From assembly GCA_025677835.1 (NCBI GenBank), contig JAIXMR010000002.1:124001-188000 (forward strand): a stretch of DNA of 64,000 bases, written 5' to 3'. The stretch's first letter is position 1. Each line of letters opens with the position of its first letter. The stretch is from Sporodiniella umbellata. Lineage: Eukaryota; Mucoromycota; Mucoromycetes; Mucorales; Rhizopodaceae. A program made the position numbers and the translations under genes. Positions 48,384-59,207 of this stretch are shown piece by piece. The notes below the pieces were generated by a model. It made no database searches, was not told where the DNA came from, and was given only the letters and a program-made list of their open reading frames with translations.

Positions 48384-48873
48384 ATCGTGTCAGAAGCTTC
48401 TGAAAAAGCTTTATGTAAATACCTGCTAGATCTCTATGGCATAGAATCCTCTATAATAACAACAAAAGTCCTATACAAAATCGGCAAAAAAGACAGCCCC
48501 CAAGGTCTTGTATGTCTAGACACACTTGAACCAAAACAATAATTCTTAGTCACTTGTCCGTTGAAATTTCAAACATGTCGCATGTTACTAGATTATAGAT
48601 TCTCCATATATAACTTCTTCCGAAAGGATCATAGAAAACGCTATTAGACGACTTGACTCTCCTTCTAAATATGAATTATTTATAGACACAAAACTCTCTA
48701 TAGGCATTACCACCACAAACCACTATATTTGAATGGTCTATTGGAAGAGAACTGTAGACAATATTCCGTTTAATCCACTCAACATATACAAGGCGTCCTG
48801 CACTAATAGGAATATAACTCTCCATACCTATAAAGGTTTATTCAAATTCCACCTCTCCGCAGTGTGCGACTAA
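48384..48873 (+). pseudogene. decayed protein-coding fragment
   Basis: From 48384 the + strand reads 84 codons broken by one TAA (48540-48542). The first part contains ASEKALCKYLLDLYGIESS, KVLYKIGKKDSPQGL and LDTLEP; the second continues in frame with FLVTCPLKFQTCRMLLDYRF and RKDHRKRY. About 50 nt later a shifted frame reads SIGITTTNHYI, stop, MVYWKRTVDNIPFNPLNIY and ends at 48873. Continuity across stops suggests an old coding relic, possibly from a repeated or mobile gene. I cannot name the family. Confidence 0.35.
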
Positions 48874-49470
48874 AAACTGTACATTTCTATTTAAATTGAC
48901 AATATTTACGACTTTTTTCTGGTATCTGAATAATAAAGTAAAAATGAAGACAGTGTAAACCAGAAAACGATTGACTTTAAAGCTTAATCTGAGGTTAACA
49001 AGAACCTCAATCATTGAAATATAACTCTGTTTTAAGGGTAACGCGCTCGCATAAACGTCATAAACAACTCAGAAGCAGCTTTTGTAAATTTTTGTAAAAA
49101 AAAAACAAAAAGGGAATACAAAACTCTTTATGCCATCGAGCAGAGAGTCCAGGCTCTGTTGCTAGAATAAACAAAGTTGTAATACAGGTAAAAAAAGTGA
49201 AAGCCCACTACTCGATGACGTATACAGTGCAAGCTATGTTGCTTCACGAACTTTTATTGCACAAACTCAGTTGTCGGATGTTATAATTGTTTAGTATCTT
49301 TTTTCGATTTCAGGGTTAAGGCCATACATTGTACGAAGTGTATATATCTTTACTCCAACTAAGACCGTCTTTTTTATCACCTCTCTGTGATTAATTGGCT
49401 AATAAAAAATACCGTTGAAGTCCATCTTAATGGCGTTTTTTTTCTTTTTTTTTTTTAGAAAAAAAGTAGA
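48874..49470. other. intergenic region upstream of the BTB gene
   Basis: AT-rich, with a T-run directly before the BTB start. Nothing else is recognised. Confidence 0.4.
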
Positions 49471-50064
49471 ATGAGCGCAGTAAAGTTGAACATAGGAGGA
49501 AAAAGCTTTGCAACCCAAAAGCAAACTTTAATAAAGTCTTCCTTTTTTAAGAACATGTTTGAGAGCGAATGTAAAAACAGCCTGAAAACTGAACAAGGCG
49601 AATGGATTGTAGATAGAAACGGCACTCTGTTTGAGCACATATTAGATTTTTTAAGGATAGGCAACCTTAGCTGGATAGATGGGCGAGACTTAGTAATGAT
49701 GAAAGGATTAATGGCTGAGGCCGATTTCTACGGGATTCCTACACTGACCGAATATTTGAATACCAAGGAAGAGCAAGTAAAAGAAAAGCAATTTGAGGTG
49801 ATGAGGCTGGAGTCTTTTAATTTGATAGCGGGTCTTGATTTGCAGTATCAGCCAGAGGAGGCTTTTTCGCCACTGTACCATCAAAACTATCTAGTACTCT
49901 CTGTATTCAAAGCCCAAGTGAAAACATATATATGCCCGCGAGGTATATACGTCCACACGTTAAGATACGGCTGCGGCCGAAAATGCAATAGGGAAAGAGA
50001 CCCTTACTCAAGTACTTTCATATATAAAGATGTAGTCAGCGTACTATTTGTATATCTTCAATAA
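49471..50064 (+). CDS. BTB/K-tetra domain protein (KCTD-like)
   Basis: A single-exon frame of 197 aa. Residues 3-105 form a BTB domain of the potassium-channel-tetramerisation type: VKLNIGGKSFATQKQTLIKS, then FFKNMF, WIVDRNGTLFEHILDFLRIG (the usual DRDG...F..IL.FLR pattern) and EADFYGIPTLTEYL. Such proteins oligomerise and often act as substrate adaptors for cullin-3 ligases. The C-terminal half (VLSVFKAQVKTYICPRGIYV, then a Cys/Arg-rich GCGRKCNRERD) is not recognised. The ATG at 49471 is the first in frame after the T-run. It is convergent with the peptidase gene, whose stop lies 90 bp away. Mammalian KCTDs are usually longer. Confidence 0.85.
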   Translation: MSAVKLNIGGKSFATQKQTLIKSSFFKNMFESECKNSLKTEQGEWIVDRNGTLFEHILDFLRIGNLSWIDGRDLVMMKGLMAEADFYGIPTLTEYLNTKEEQVKEKQFEVMRLESFNLIAGLDLQYQPEEAFSPLYHQNYLVLSVFKAQVKTYICPRGIYVHTLRYGCGRKCNRERDPYSSTFIYKDVVSVLFVYLQ

Positions 50065-50153
50065 TAAAAACACTTCAACAAAAAAAAAAAGGGGGGTGTT
50101 TATCACTATGAAAAACCCATTATAGCTGATTGCCTTTTATATCACTTATCATT

Positions 50154-52767
50154 TCACCAAATATGGCATTTTATTTCTCGAGGGTTCATTGGACTACCTA
50201 GAGGACATTTGAATATCTTTGAAAACTCCGGGCTGTTTTTAAGCATCATGTTTAAACGCACCGAATCAGGTGCATGTTCATCAAGAAGCTATAAATATAT
50301 AAAAAAAAAAAGTAGAGGGGGTCAAATTCTGTATGTGTGTGTGTTTAGTTATTTTACCCAATCTTTATTGGCGTCCAAAGAAGATTTCGAACAAAATGAC
50401 CGAGCAGCACTGATAAAAAACAAAGCATCATGAGAAAATTGATTCAAACCAGGTAAAATGGGATTGTAAGCTTTTGGATTTGATTTAGATGTTTGATAAG
50501 CATCGTAAGCTGCAGATAGGCCTTCATGATCTGCAATGCTTTCTCCTAAGGTTAGCTAGAAAAGAAAGAGGTGAGGATAAATGGACACCCTTCTGTTTTT
50601 AAAAAATCCTTACAGTGCCATCAATAAAATGATTTCTTCCCTTTCTATCTTTAATAGAGGCTTTAGAGTAAGTGTCAACAAAGCATTGTGCCTTTTGTTC
50701 GTAAAGTGCATGAGTTCGTTTAGACCACCAATTTCTTTCGACTCCAAATTCATCGTATTGTGCTCCAAGGTCGTCAAAGCCATGCTACAGAAAAAAAAGT
50801 CATTTAAATAAATATATTGATTATCGTCAACAGCTAGACTTACAGAATATTCGTGACCCATACTCTGCCCGATACCTCCATAGTTAAGATAATCTGGATA
50901 GTGGCTATCGTAATTTGGAGGCTGAGCAAATCCAGCACTGACAAAGATCTAAAAAAAACACATAAAATTTAGATGTGAAGGTTTAAAAAGCATGATTGTT
51001 TACACTGTTTTGAGAGAGCAGGTTAAAGGCATTCACTACCTGAGGCGTGGTTACTCCAATCCATGCTGTTGCATTGATAGGCTGCTGAAATGTCTTCCAA
51101 TAAGTATCCAAGCGCCAACGAGCTAATGCTCGCTCATTTTCATAAAACGTCAAATGATTGGTTTTCAAACCTTTTAAGAAATCTAGTGTATCCTGAGGAG
51201 ATCTTTGATCAGGGAAAAAAGTACTATAGCCTACAGAGGTAGCCATTTTTTTCAACTGGACGCAAAGATATCAATACGCTATTCTTTTTTAGGAAAAAAA
51301 AAGTCGATTTACTTTTTTTAGAGCAGATGCTTGAGTGGTAGAATCCAACCAAGTAGCGTTTTGAATACGACGCGATAAGGCTTCTTTGATTTCTTTTGCC
51401 ATTTTTTCTAACCTAATTTTATCTTTTTCACCTCCAAAGGCAACCATGGCATAGATTCTACCTGCAGCGAGTCCAAAACGCTCCAGTACTCTTTCCACAC
51501 AAAGACTCGCACGTGTTTGGTAAACCGAATCAGGCATTACTTGCCTCGAATGATTATCGACCAAAGCTGACTTTTTCAACGCGTGAACCGCCAAGAGATA
51601 ATCGTATAAAGCCTGTGAGTGTACTGGCCGCGTAGGGTCCTGATTCGATCGGTATTGACGAAGATACTGAAAGTATTCTGGATGATAGAGTTGAATGTGT
51701 ATCGTGTGCTCTAAGTGAGCTAAAGGCAGTGATTTCCAATCAACCCAGGGTATTTTTTGTTGTATTTCTTGCCACGTCAAGGTAGTATAAAAATCGTTGC
51801 TACAAAAAAAACACATACACAATGAATTTTTGATTTTGTTTTGTTGAGATAGTGATTACTCAGACGCAGTCAAAGCCATCAATTTTTCTTGTAGTGACTG
51901 AGCACGGTCCAAAATATCATAAAGTTTTGAGGCAGATACCGGCTCAAGCGAGTAAGCTTCCATTTGAGCAAGTCTTTCTTGGTCTCTCTGGGTTGAGTTC
52001 TGAGCACTTAGAAGAGAAAAGAGTACATCGCGTTGCGTGTCTCTTTCAGCCGAAAAAAACTCTTTGGGCGGTCCGATCATCAATATTCGCTGGAAAGGGT
52101 TAAACTCTAAAGAGAAAAGACCGCCCACATCAATCTGTAGGTTGTCTGCAGTATAAATTGGCTCACTGACAGTCTCTATCAGGTCTTTTGTCAAATAAAA
52201 CTTCGGCGATGTTTGGACAAGAACCTTTAGGTCCTGAAGCCAAGGCCCCAGGGCGGTCGTAGAAAGATCCACACAGGATTGAAAATAATTCTTTACAGTT
52301 TGGAATATCTTTTTATCTGTCTTCTTTCCAGCGTCTGTATGTATTCCATAACTTGAGGGGGACAGAGTAGCCTTTACTAGGTCCTCATGGCTACCGTCGA
52401 GAATAGTCCGTATGCGCTCCTTGTGACGGTAGGTAGCCACGTCTAGTATATTGAAGTCTAATAATTCGTAATGAGTATATGTTGTTTTAAAAACTTTTAA
52501 ATACCAGTCAAATCTTCGGGTATCATGGTTTGTTGAATCCAGTTCCCACCTTGTACAAAAATAAAGATTGGTTTATGATTGACTTATTTTGTGATTTTTA
52601 CAGGTAAATTTATAAAAGTCAGAGCACGGGTCAATGTTCATGTTCAATGATGACAAAATACTGGAAGATGTTTGGATACATCTAGCTGTTAAACATATAT
52701 CCAAAGATAGGTTGTATTGACCTAAGGGGTATTGTGACATTTCTCCAAGAAAAAGAAAAGCGAACAT
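50154..52767 (-). CDS. M13 (neprilysin/ECE-like) zinc metallopeptidase
   Basis: Nine exons (52767-52602, 52549-52505, 52457-51860, 51799-51313, 51255-51004, 50948-50844, 50784-50614, 50555-50358, 50288-50154) sum to 2,157 nt and 718 aa in phase. The zinc site is GHEYSHGFDDLGAQYD, with the third ligand in GESIADHEGL. Substrate-site motifs include VNAF...SIFVSAGFAQPP (family VNAYY...PAG). The N-terminal DPCSDFYKFTCGNW and C-terminal CPLGSPMNPREIKCHIW match the family's conserved disulphide regions. It cleaves peptides outside the catalytic cytosol in known members. The start at 52767 gives only a short hydrophobic stretch (FAFLFLGEM), not the usual type II anchor; an upstream exon could be missing. 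The HEYS|H motif is interrupted by an intron. Confidence 0.93.
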
Positions 52768-53158
52768 TAAAGCTTAATTTAATTTCTCTTTATTTAAAAA
52801 AAAAAAAAAAAAAGCGTAGTACAAGCGTACTGTGGCCATTGACTTTCAAGCGTCACACGAATGCTTCTGTGATACAAAAGAACGAGCTTTTAGTCGATCA
52901 TTTAAAAAAGAAAATTATTACTTGTCATTGAAAAAGCTATGGATGCTCCTTTTCAAGAACACGTTTATAGAGAAAAAAAAACTAGGGTTGGGTTTTATTT
53001 CCTAAATGTACATTAGCAAACCTCCAAGGCAAAGAAAAGCAACAGTAACAAAAAAAAAAGGGGAGAAAGCGGAGGAGCCTGAACGGAAGCTTACATTTAG
53101 GGAAAGTTGCAAGAGGATTGGCAAGCGGAGAGACAATAAAAAAAAAGTGACGATCTTT
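52768..53158. promoter_or_regulatory. region between M13 peptidase start and CAF-1 stop
   Basis: AT-rich with A-runs. I looked for an upstream membrane-anchor exon of the peptidase and found none that joins cleanly. Confidence 0.4.
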
Positions 53159-55030
53159 TTACTGAATAGCAGGCTTGAGATACCACATATACTCTTTACT
53201 GTTTCCCCTTACTTCAGGAGCAGCAATCTCATAGATAATAGCCTGCAGTTGGTCGCTCGAATAGTCCATAAGAATTTTTTTGGAGCGAATAGAGTTCATC
53301 ATGTGCATTAAGGATTTAGATTGGTTTTCTTGAATAGCCAGGATCAGTTTGTCTTGATCCTCTTTAGACAACCTTTGGAACTCGTTCTTTTCACCCTCAT
53401 CATAAACAGCAGCCAAAGGCTGGGTACTGATCATGTCCTTCGCATCCTCATCTTCCTCCTTATCCATACATACTTGTTCGAATAACGTGCAACCTTCCAC
53501 AGGATGTTCTAGGATGCATCAGTTAGCTTACATAAATCACTAAGAGGCTTACCTTCTATTCGATGAAGTTTAGAATCACTCAAAGGGTGGTTTTCGTATT
53601 CTTGCATAGATTCAAATGAAGGACCGAGTACAATCGGTTGCATAAAGTGGGTAGGCGAAGCATGGGGTCTTTGGGCTGGTCGACTGACTACAAACCCTTT
53701 ACGGGGAGAATCTGTCAGACAGCCATCGGGCACAATCCATCGATCCTCCCGTTTGCCTTCTTCTTCTTCTTCCTCCTCCTCCTCTTCCTCTGATGTAGAA
53801 GGATCAAACGCAATAGGTGAAGAGAGCATTAAATCGTGTATATCTTCAATATCCACATCGTGATCCCACTCAAGTTCACTGTCCTCTTCATAATCCAGTA
53901 ACTGTTTGTCTTGCCCAAAAGGTGTCCGGCCCCCAATATCTTGACTGGTCATAGAGCAGGTACCGTAGTAAGGTTGCCGTACATCCTCATGAAACAACAA
54001 AAGCTTCATCCTCAGTCCGTCTAAGGTCTCGGTCGTGTTGTGTTGAATGGCTTGATGTATGTCCAGGTTTAGTTTATACCCGCGTTTTGCCTTGGCCTGG
54101 CCAGAAAGACTTTGAAAAAAACGATGTTTGAGGTCAATGGTAGGATCGAGGCCGGCATAGATCAAAGTAGTGAAATTGCTGGCAATTGGCTCAGGCTGGA
54201 AGCTAATCAGGGGTGCCAGGGTCGTATAGTCAGTGGTTTGAAACGGTATAAAGAGAGGGGGTACAGCCGGTTGAGGAAATGAGTCTAAGCGCTGCAAGAG
54301 CGACATTTTACTTTCATCTCTTGAATTTAATAGCTTAAGTTGTTGGTGATGAGCCAGGTTGAGAAAAGTGCGAGTGACTTGACTTGAAAACTAAGAAGAA
54401 TGAGAAGGGCTAATCGCTTGCTTTGGGTGCTGTATTCTACCTGTTTTCTGGTCTCTCTTCGTTTCCATGCTGCATCTTTTAAATCGGAAGGAAAAGTGGT
54501 AGTGTCATGTGCTTGCCATCGATAAAAAATAAATCGCTAAGAAAAGCATTAACACCAAAAACAAACTTGATGGATTACCTCTGGGATGGTGAAAGGTGCT
54601 TTTTCTATTAACAAGACAACGCTGCCCAAGCCGTATTCTTCTTGATGAGCAATAACTTTAATGATTTCTTTAATTACATTTTTAAAGGACTCTATGCCTG
54701 GCAGCAGAAAGATTGATTAATTGAGCCAGGAGTGAGGAGATATTCTCGATTTTTTTTACCTTCTTTATGTTGAATAAAAGGTGTCAACAGGGTATTAATG
54801 CGTGTCGCCAGTGTTTCTAATGACTCGTTACTAAATAAAACAACAATTAAATGTAAGGAGATTTATTCTCTTTTTTCTCTTCCTCTTTTCTCTCTTTTAG
54901 CTACCTTTCATGTGCTAATAGAGCAAACAGGTCGTAAAATTTGTTGGGCACATCTTGTACTGTGATGATGCGTTGGCTTTCAAAAGCGGCTCTCCATCTC
55001 CGGAAACGAATGATGCCTTTTAAAGAATTT
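53159..55030 (-). CDS. chromatin assembly factor 1 large subunit (p150/Cac1), 5' end unresolved
   Basis: CAF-1 deposits H3-H4 on newly replicated DNA. Six exons plus a C-terminal one join in phase: 55030-54905, 54830-54760, 54691-54579, 54536-54441, 54390-53553 and 53508-53159 (about 530 aa). The hallmark CAF1A block reads MKLLLFHEDVRQPYYGTCS, then a TPFGQDKQLLDYEEDSELEW acidic region, DIED and later WIVPDGCLTDSP. Upstream pieces include FRRWRAAFESQRI and FIFYRWQAHDTTTFPSD. Downstream is an acidic E-run and a winged-helix-like C-terminus ending WYLKPAIQ. The KER-type Lys/Glu/Arg-rich region expected upstream is not found in order; pieces such as LAKKRRIHESKNKIK near 55.2 kb may be part of it. 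The start codon is not identified. Confidence 0.85.
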
Positions 55031-55400
55031 CTCAATCAAAAAATCCTGATTTTAGTTATTTCGAATCTATTTTACTATGTGCAACGCTCTCATGATTCTC
55101 TGGCTGAAAAGGTTCTTGTTTTAGTTGAATATTTCCTGTTTTAAGTGTAAAAATTTCCTGTCAGTTTTTATTTTGTTTTTAGATTCATGGATTCTTCTCT
55201 TTTTAGCCAAAAAAAAAAAAAAGCAAAGAACAATAAACGTTGGTTTGTTCTTACTTGAACGGCATCCAAAGGCTTCATTTGTTTAAATATTTTTTTTTTT
55301 AGAAAAAAAAAGAAGTTTTTGGGACCTTTTTTTTTTTGGCTAAATAGGTCGGAGTGGCAAACGGCTACATAAGATGAAATGTGGATGCAACATCTTTTGA
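55031..55400 (-). other. possible 5' exons of the CAF-1 gene
   Basis: The minus strand shows ATG AAG CCT TTG GAT GCC GTT CAA before a GTAAGA donor (near 55280-55257), then basic LAKKRRIHESKNKIK and QLKQEPFQPENHESVAHS pieces. Splice phases between these and the exon ending at 55030 do not agree, so I leave the joins open. Confidence 0.35.
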
Positions 55401-57128
55401 TGCACACAGAGCATTTTATGCAGCACTTAAAACCCCAGGTATTATGTATTTCAGAGCAAACAGTAGTATTAGTTTTGCATTTTTTATAACAAAGTAGTTG
55501 TTAAACTTTGATTTTTCATGTGCCTCTTTTTTGTCTGTGGCGTATTTTGACTACACCGCTTTAAATACTGCGTCGCGTATATTCAGAAATAGCATTGTCG
55601 CTTCTTTGAAAAAGGTGTTTTTTTATTGTGGAACTGAGAGATCTGAGTTTGCACCTTCTCTTGGTACCACTTTATTGTTGAATAGCACACTTGAAAGATG
55701 AGGCAGGTCATTTAAAAAAAAAAAAACTTTTTTTTCTAATAGAAAGCTTTGCTTTTACTATCTTAAAGGCTCTACTGTTTTCGATTTGGATTTGCTTGTA
55801 AATTCACACTTATGGGAAAGAATTGCTGCAGATACGACATTGTATTGATAAATATACACAACCATTTTATTCTCGAAAAAAACTTTTTGTTTGTTGCACG
55901 CATTCACAGTACGACTGACGATAGAAATCGTCAAAGTTGGAAAGAAATGCATGTTTTCTTTTTCAAAGCATATATCAAAAATGGCTCAAAAGTTTTTTTT
56001 TAGAGAGTTGTACCAGTGTGTGTGTCATTTAGTTATCGATTTCTTTTTCACACACAAAAAAGCCCATTTTGGATTAAATTACTTTCTAGAATTTGTGTGT
56101 GTTATTGTTCGAGACTATAGAATAGAGTGGTACGAATCTATCGAAAGCATAATGTCTGTATGGAAAAACACACATGTATAGCTTACAAACAGACGCTTTT
56201 TCTAGACTTTGGATCCACAGGGATCTCTGATTGCACATCCATTCCTCTAGCCCGGGGATTTGTCCTGCAAGGTTAGACTGAAGCGGAGAAGTTTTTTTTG
56301 AAAACGGTATGAGGCCATTGTGTGACCTTTTTGCAGTATTCTTTGTTTTCTTTATGATATCTCACATGCTGAGCTCCTAAATAGATGCGGGCAGAGGGTA
56401 TCAAGCAAAAAGAAGTAGAAAGGCACAGAAAAGGGAAAGAGTAAAGAAAAAAAAAACAAAAATCGGGCTTGTAGTGATGATAGATAAAATGGTGAGAGTG
56501 AGTCATGAAAAGGGGAGTTAAAGGCTGTCATGGGAAAAGGTTATTCCTAAACTAAGCAAATCAGCAAAGAATCCACAAGGTATTGTCGATACACTCACAC
56601 ACGCTTACACTCAAACTCACACACACACACACAAATCACATCATTCTACTTTCTGTTTTGGTATGTTAAAAAAACCACAGAAAAAGCTTTATTTTGGTCA
56701 TTTTCAGGTCTAAAAAACGATCTAAGGTTTCAATAGTTAGTGCAACATGTTCATAAACAAGATTTTATCTTTTTTGGTGATCGCTCGCTATAGGAAATAG
56801 CGTTGCAAAATCAATCAGTCAACCTGGAAGATAATTAATCAAGCAGAGCGCGAAAGACTTTGGAGATAAAAGATTGAAAAAGAAAAAAATCAAAGAAAAC
56901 CAAAAAAAGAAAAAAAGGTGAAAAAGGTGAGCAAAACCAATGGGTTCTTAAACATTTCTCTTTGCAATATAGCAAGTTCAGGTGACACTACAAACATCTC
57001 TCACGTGTGAGGAAAAGAGAGAATAGACCAGAAGGTGAGTATGAAAGGACACCTGACTTTTTTTGAAAATAAAGTTAAAAAGATTCTCTTTTTTTTTCTT
57101 TTCTCTCTTTAATCTATACTTTTATATA
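55401..57128. other. 1.7-kb gene-poor region
   Basis: Short open frames exist (about 55498-55701 and 55812-56181 on +), but they have AT-driven Phe/Lys composition and no recognisable motif. An (AC)n microsatellite lies near 56586-56634. The last part is probably the promoter and 5' leader of the next gene. Confidence 0.45.
56586..56634. repeat. (CA)n-rich microsatellite
   Basis: Imperfect ACAC repeats ending in about nine uninterrupted CA units. Confidence 0.75.
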
Positions 57129-58232
57129 ATGGCTACCAACGAACCCCAAACATTGTATCCTGGGACAGAAGCTCAGCCTGTTCCTGTCACTGAGCCTGCT
57201 ATCGAGCATACCACTGCACATATCGCTGAGCCTGTAGTTGCTGAACCTACCAAGGCCGAACCTACGGAATCAGTAACTCCTGTCGTGGCTGCCGCAGCCA
57301 CTGAGACACCTACTGCCGCTCATGAAGAGAGTGCCCCTAAGCCAAACCCCTCCAAATCAAACACTACCAAGCGTCTGTCTTTGTTCTTAAAGAGCTTTGT
57401 AGGTGAAAAGAAGCCCAACGGTCCCAAATCACCCGTAGAAGAAAATCGCGCTGTCGTCCCCCAAGAAACTGCACTACCTGAGGAAACCGAGCCTGAGTCA
57501 GATCACAAAATCAAATCTGAGAAGCGTAAATCCATTTTAGGCGGTTTGTTCCGTTCTAAGGTAACAAAAAAAAAATAACTTTTATCCTTTTTTTAACTCG
57601 TGTTATTTATAGAGCCCAGTAAAGGAGATTGAACACAATGAAGCTGCTACACCTTCTGTTCCCCCCAAAGGTAGCCTTTTTTTATACATACTTTTACATG
57701 ACAGCCTACCTTCTTACTGACCCTTTAAACAAGTAGATGAAGCACCCGTTGAAGCTACCAAAGTTTCTGAAGAGCATACTGCTCACACTGAACATTCTAC
57801 TGCCCCCACTGCTGCCGTAGCGGCCACGGCTGCCGCTGCCGCTGCTACTCACAACAAAGAGGAACATGAAGCAGAAGAGCCTCGCAAGGAACACAAGGAC
57901 AACGTAATCGATCAAATCAAGCGTAGCTCCATTGGCAAGTTCTTTAATAAGAAAAAAGAAGTGACTAAGGAGGAATCTGAAGATGCTGACCATGTGGCCA
58001 GTGCATCGGAACAAGGTAAGCGTACTAAACTGCACCCAACACTTGTATATCTCACCTTTCTACATCTCCAGATGAGCCCAAAACTTCCCGTCCTTCCTCT
58101 CCTCTTGGCCGTAGTTTGACCCACCTTTTCCGGGGCAAATCTACCAAGAAGAAGACTGAAGATCAAAATGTAGATCCCGTTTTAGACAACCCTCTTTCTC
58201 CTACACCCATCAACACTGTCAAAGTGAACTAA
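57129..58232 (+). CDS. disordered protein with four repeated basic R-x-S...F motifs
   Basis: Four exons (57129-57560, 57613-57670, 57737-58015, 58072-58232) join in phase to 309 aa. The protein is almost wholly low-complexity (Ala, Glu, Pro, Thr, Lys) with no membrane span or fold. Four short motifs stand out: KRLSLFLKSFVGEKK (81-95), KRKSILGGLFRSK (132-144), KRSSIGKFFNKKK (225-237) and GRSLTHLFRGKSTKKK (269-284). Each pairs an R-x-S or R-S site, suitable for a basophilic kinase, with a hydrophobic/aromatic pair and a Lys/Arg end. This suggests a phosphorylation-controlled membrane-binding or docking role; that is an inference. Its family is not recognised. Biased codons and a TATATAATGG start context suggest good expression. 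Confidence 0.8.
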
Positions 58233-58445
58233 TCCTTTATTTTCTATTTCTAATTTACACCAAACGATTAATATCCATTATAATAATATAACAATAATAG
58301 TAACAGTAATAATCTATATTCTACCCCTTCCATCTATCCTTATCTATTCTTCTAATAAACCGATATTAAGTCTCAGTTTAGTGGCTTATTATTTGCCTCT
58401 TTTACTTTTTTTTTTCTACTTTTTTTTACCTTCTTTTTAAACAAC

Positions 58446-58655
58446 ATGAGCAACCGCAAACCTGAAATTCTTCCCATCAATCTCAAAATCGAGTCCAGCC
58501 AACCTATTTCCATTTCAGCCTCCACTACACTTTTGGATAACTTTTTACATAAAGGTGTAGCTATTCATGCTGCCAACAACACAGTTGCTGCCCAACTCCA
58601 TCAATTACATCAAGGCTTGAAAGATATCAAAAAGACTCACGAAAAAGACTTTTAA
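58446..58655 (+). CDS. hypothetical 69-aa protein
   Basis: A single-exon frame starting in AACATGAGC after a T-rich leader. It reads MSNRKPEILPINLKIESSQP, then a Leu-rich helix-like second half (LLDNFLHKGVAIHAANNTV, LHQLHQGLKDIKK). Codon use matches its well-expressed neighbours (for example ATC, GCC, ACC), which supports a real gene. A poly(A)-like AATAAA occurs soon after the stop (58726-58731). The family is unknown; a small coiled-coil subunit of a larger complex is conceivable. Confidence 0.6.
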   Translation: MSNRKPEILPINLKIESSQPISISASTTLLDNFLHKGVAIHAANNTVAAQLHQLHQGLKDIKKTHEKDF

Positions 58656-59207
58656 AAATAACAACAAACTACCTTTTCTATGTATATTCACATTCAACAT
58701 ACACAATCACACTTCATTCTCTTTCTAAATAAACTTGAAAAATAACTCTTGACTAATTAACTGTCGATTCTTATTTATGTCTGCAATCCAACCATGTATT
58801 TTTTTTTTTGGAGGCCTTTGAAAAGTTTATCCTAGGTGCACTTTGACTACACTTTCTTGCCTCTCCCTTTTTTTGCATCCCTTTTATCCCTTCTCAGACC
58901 TATTGAAAACACATAGCAGCGCGTAGCGCTCTTTCAAATAAACAGTGACAGGTGGATTACACGCATACTTTACTTGAAATTTCAATGCGTGTGCTGGCTC
59001 TTTTTGGCTTGCTTTTTAAAGACAAGGCTTACTGTTTTTTTTTAAATATATATATATATATACTCAGCCCATAGTCAATGGAAGCCAACAAAGTGTAAAT
59101 CACTGCACTCCTTAAAGCCTGTATTTTATACTAAATTTAATTTTAAATACCCGTTTATTTTTTATTTATTTTTTATTTTTTCTCTGTTAAAAAAAAAACC
59201 AGAAATC
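58656..59207. other. intergenic region with (TA)n tract
   Basis: AT-rich, with TATATATATATATA near 59047-59062. It probably holds the 3' end of the 69-aa gene and the promoter of the coiled-coil gene. Confidence 0.45.

Noticed and set aside
51554..51739. Other frames inside the M13 peptidase and TOM1 genes on either strand
   Set aside because: They are shadows of well-supported coding exons.
55498..56181. Two short plus-strand frames in the gap after CAF-1
   Set aside because: No conserved motif, AT-driven composition, and no splice sites that join them convincingly.
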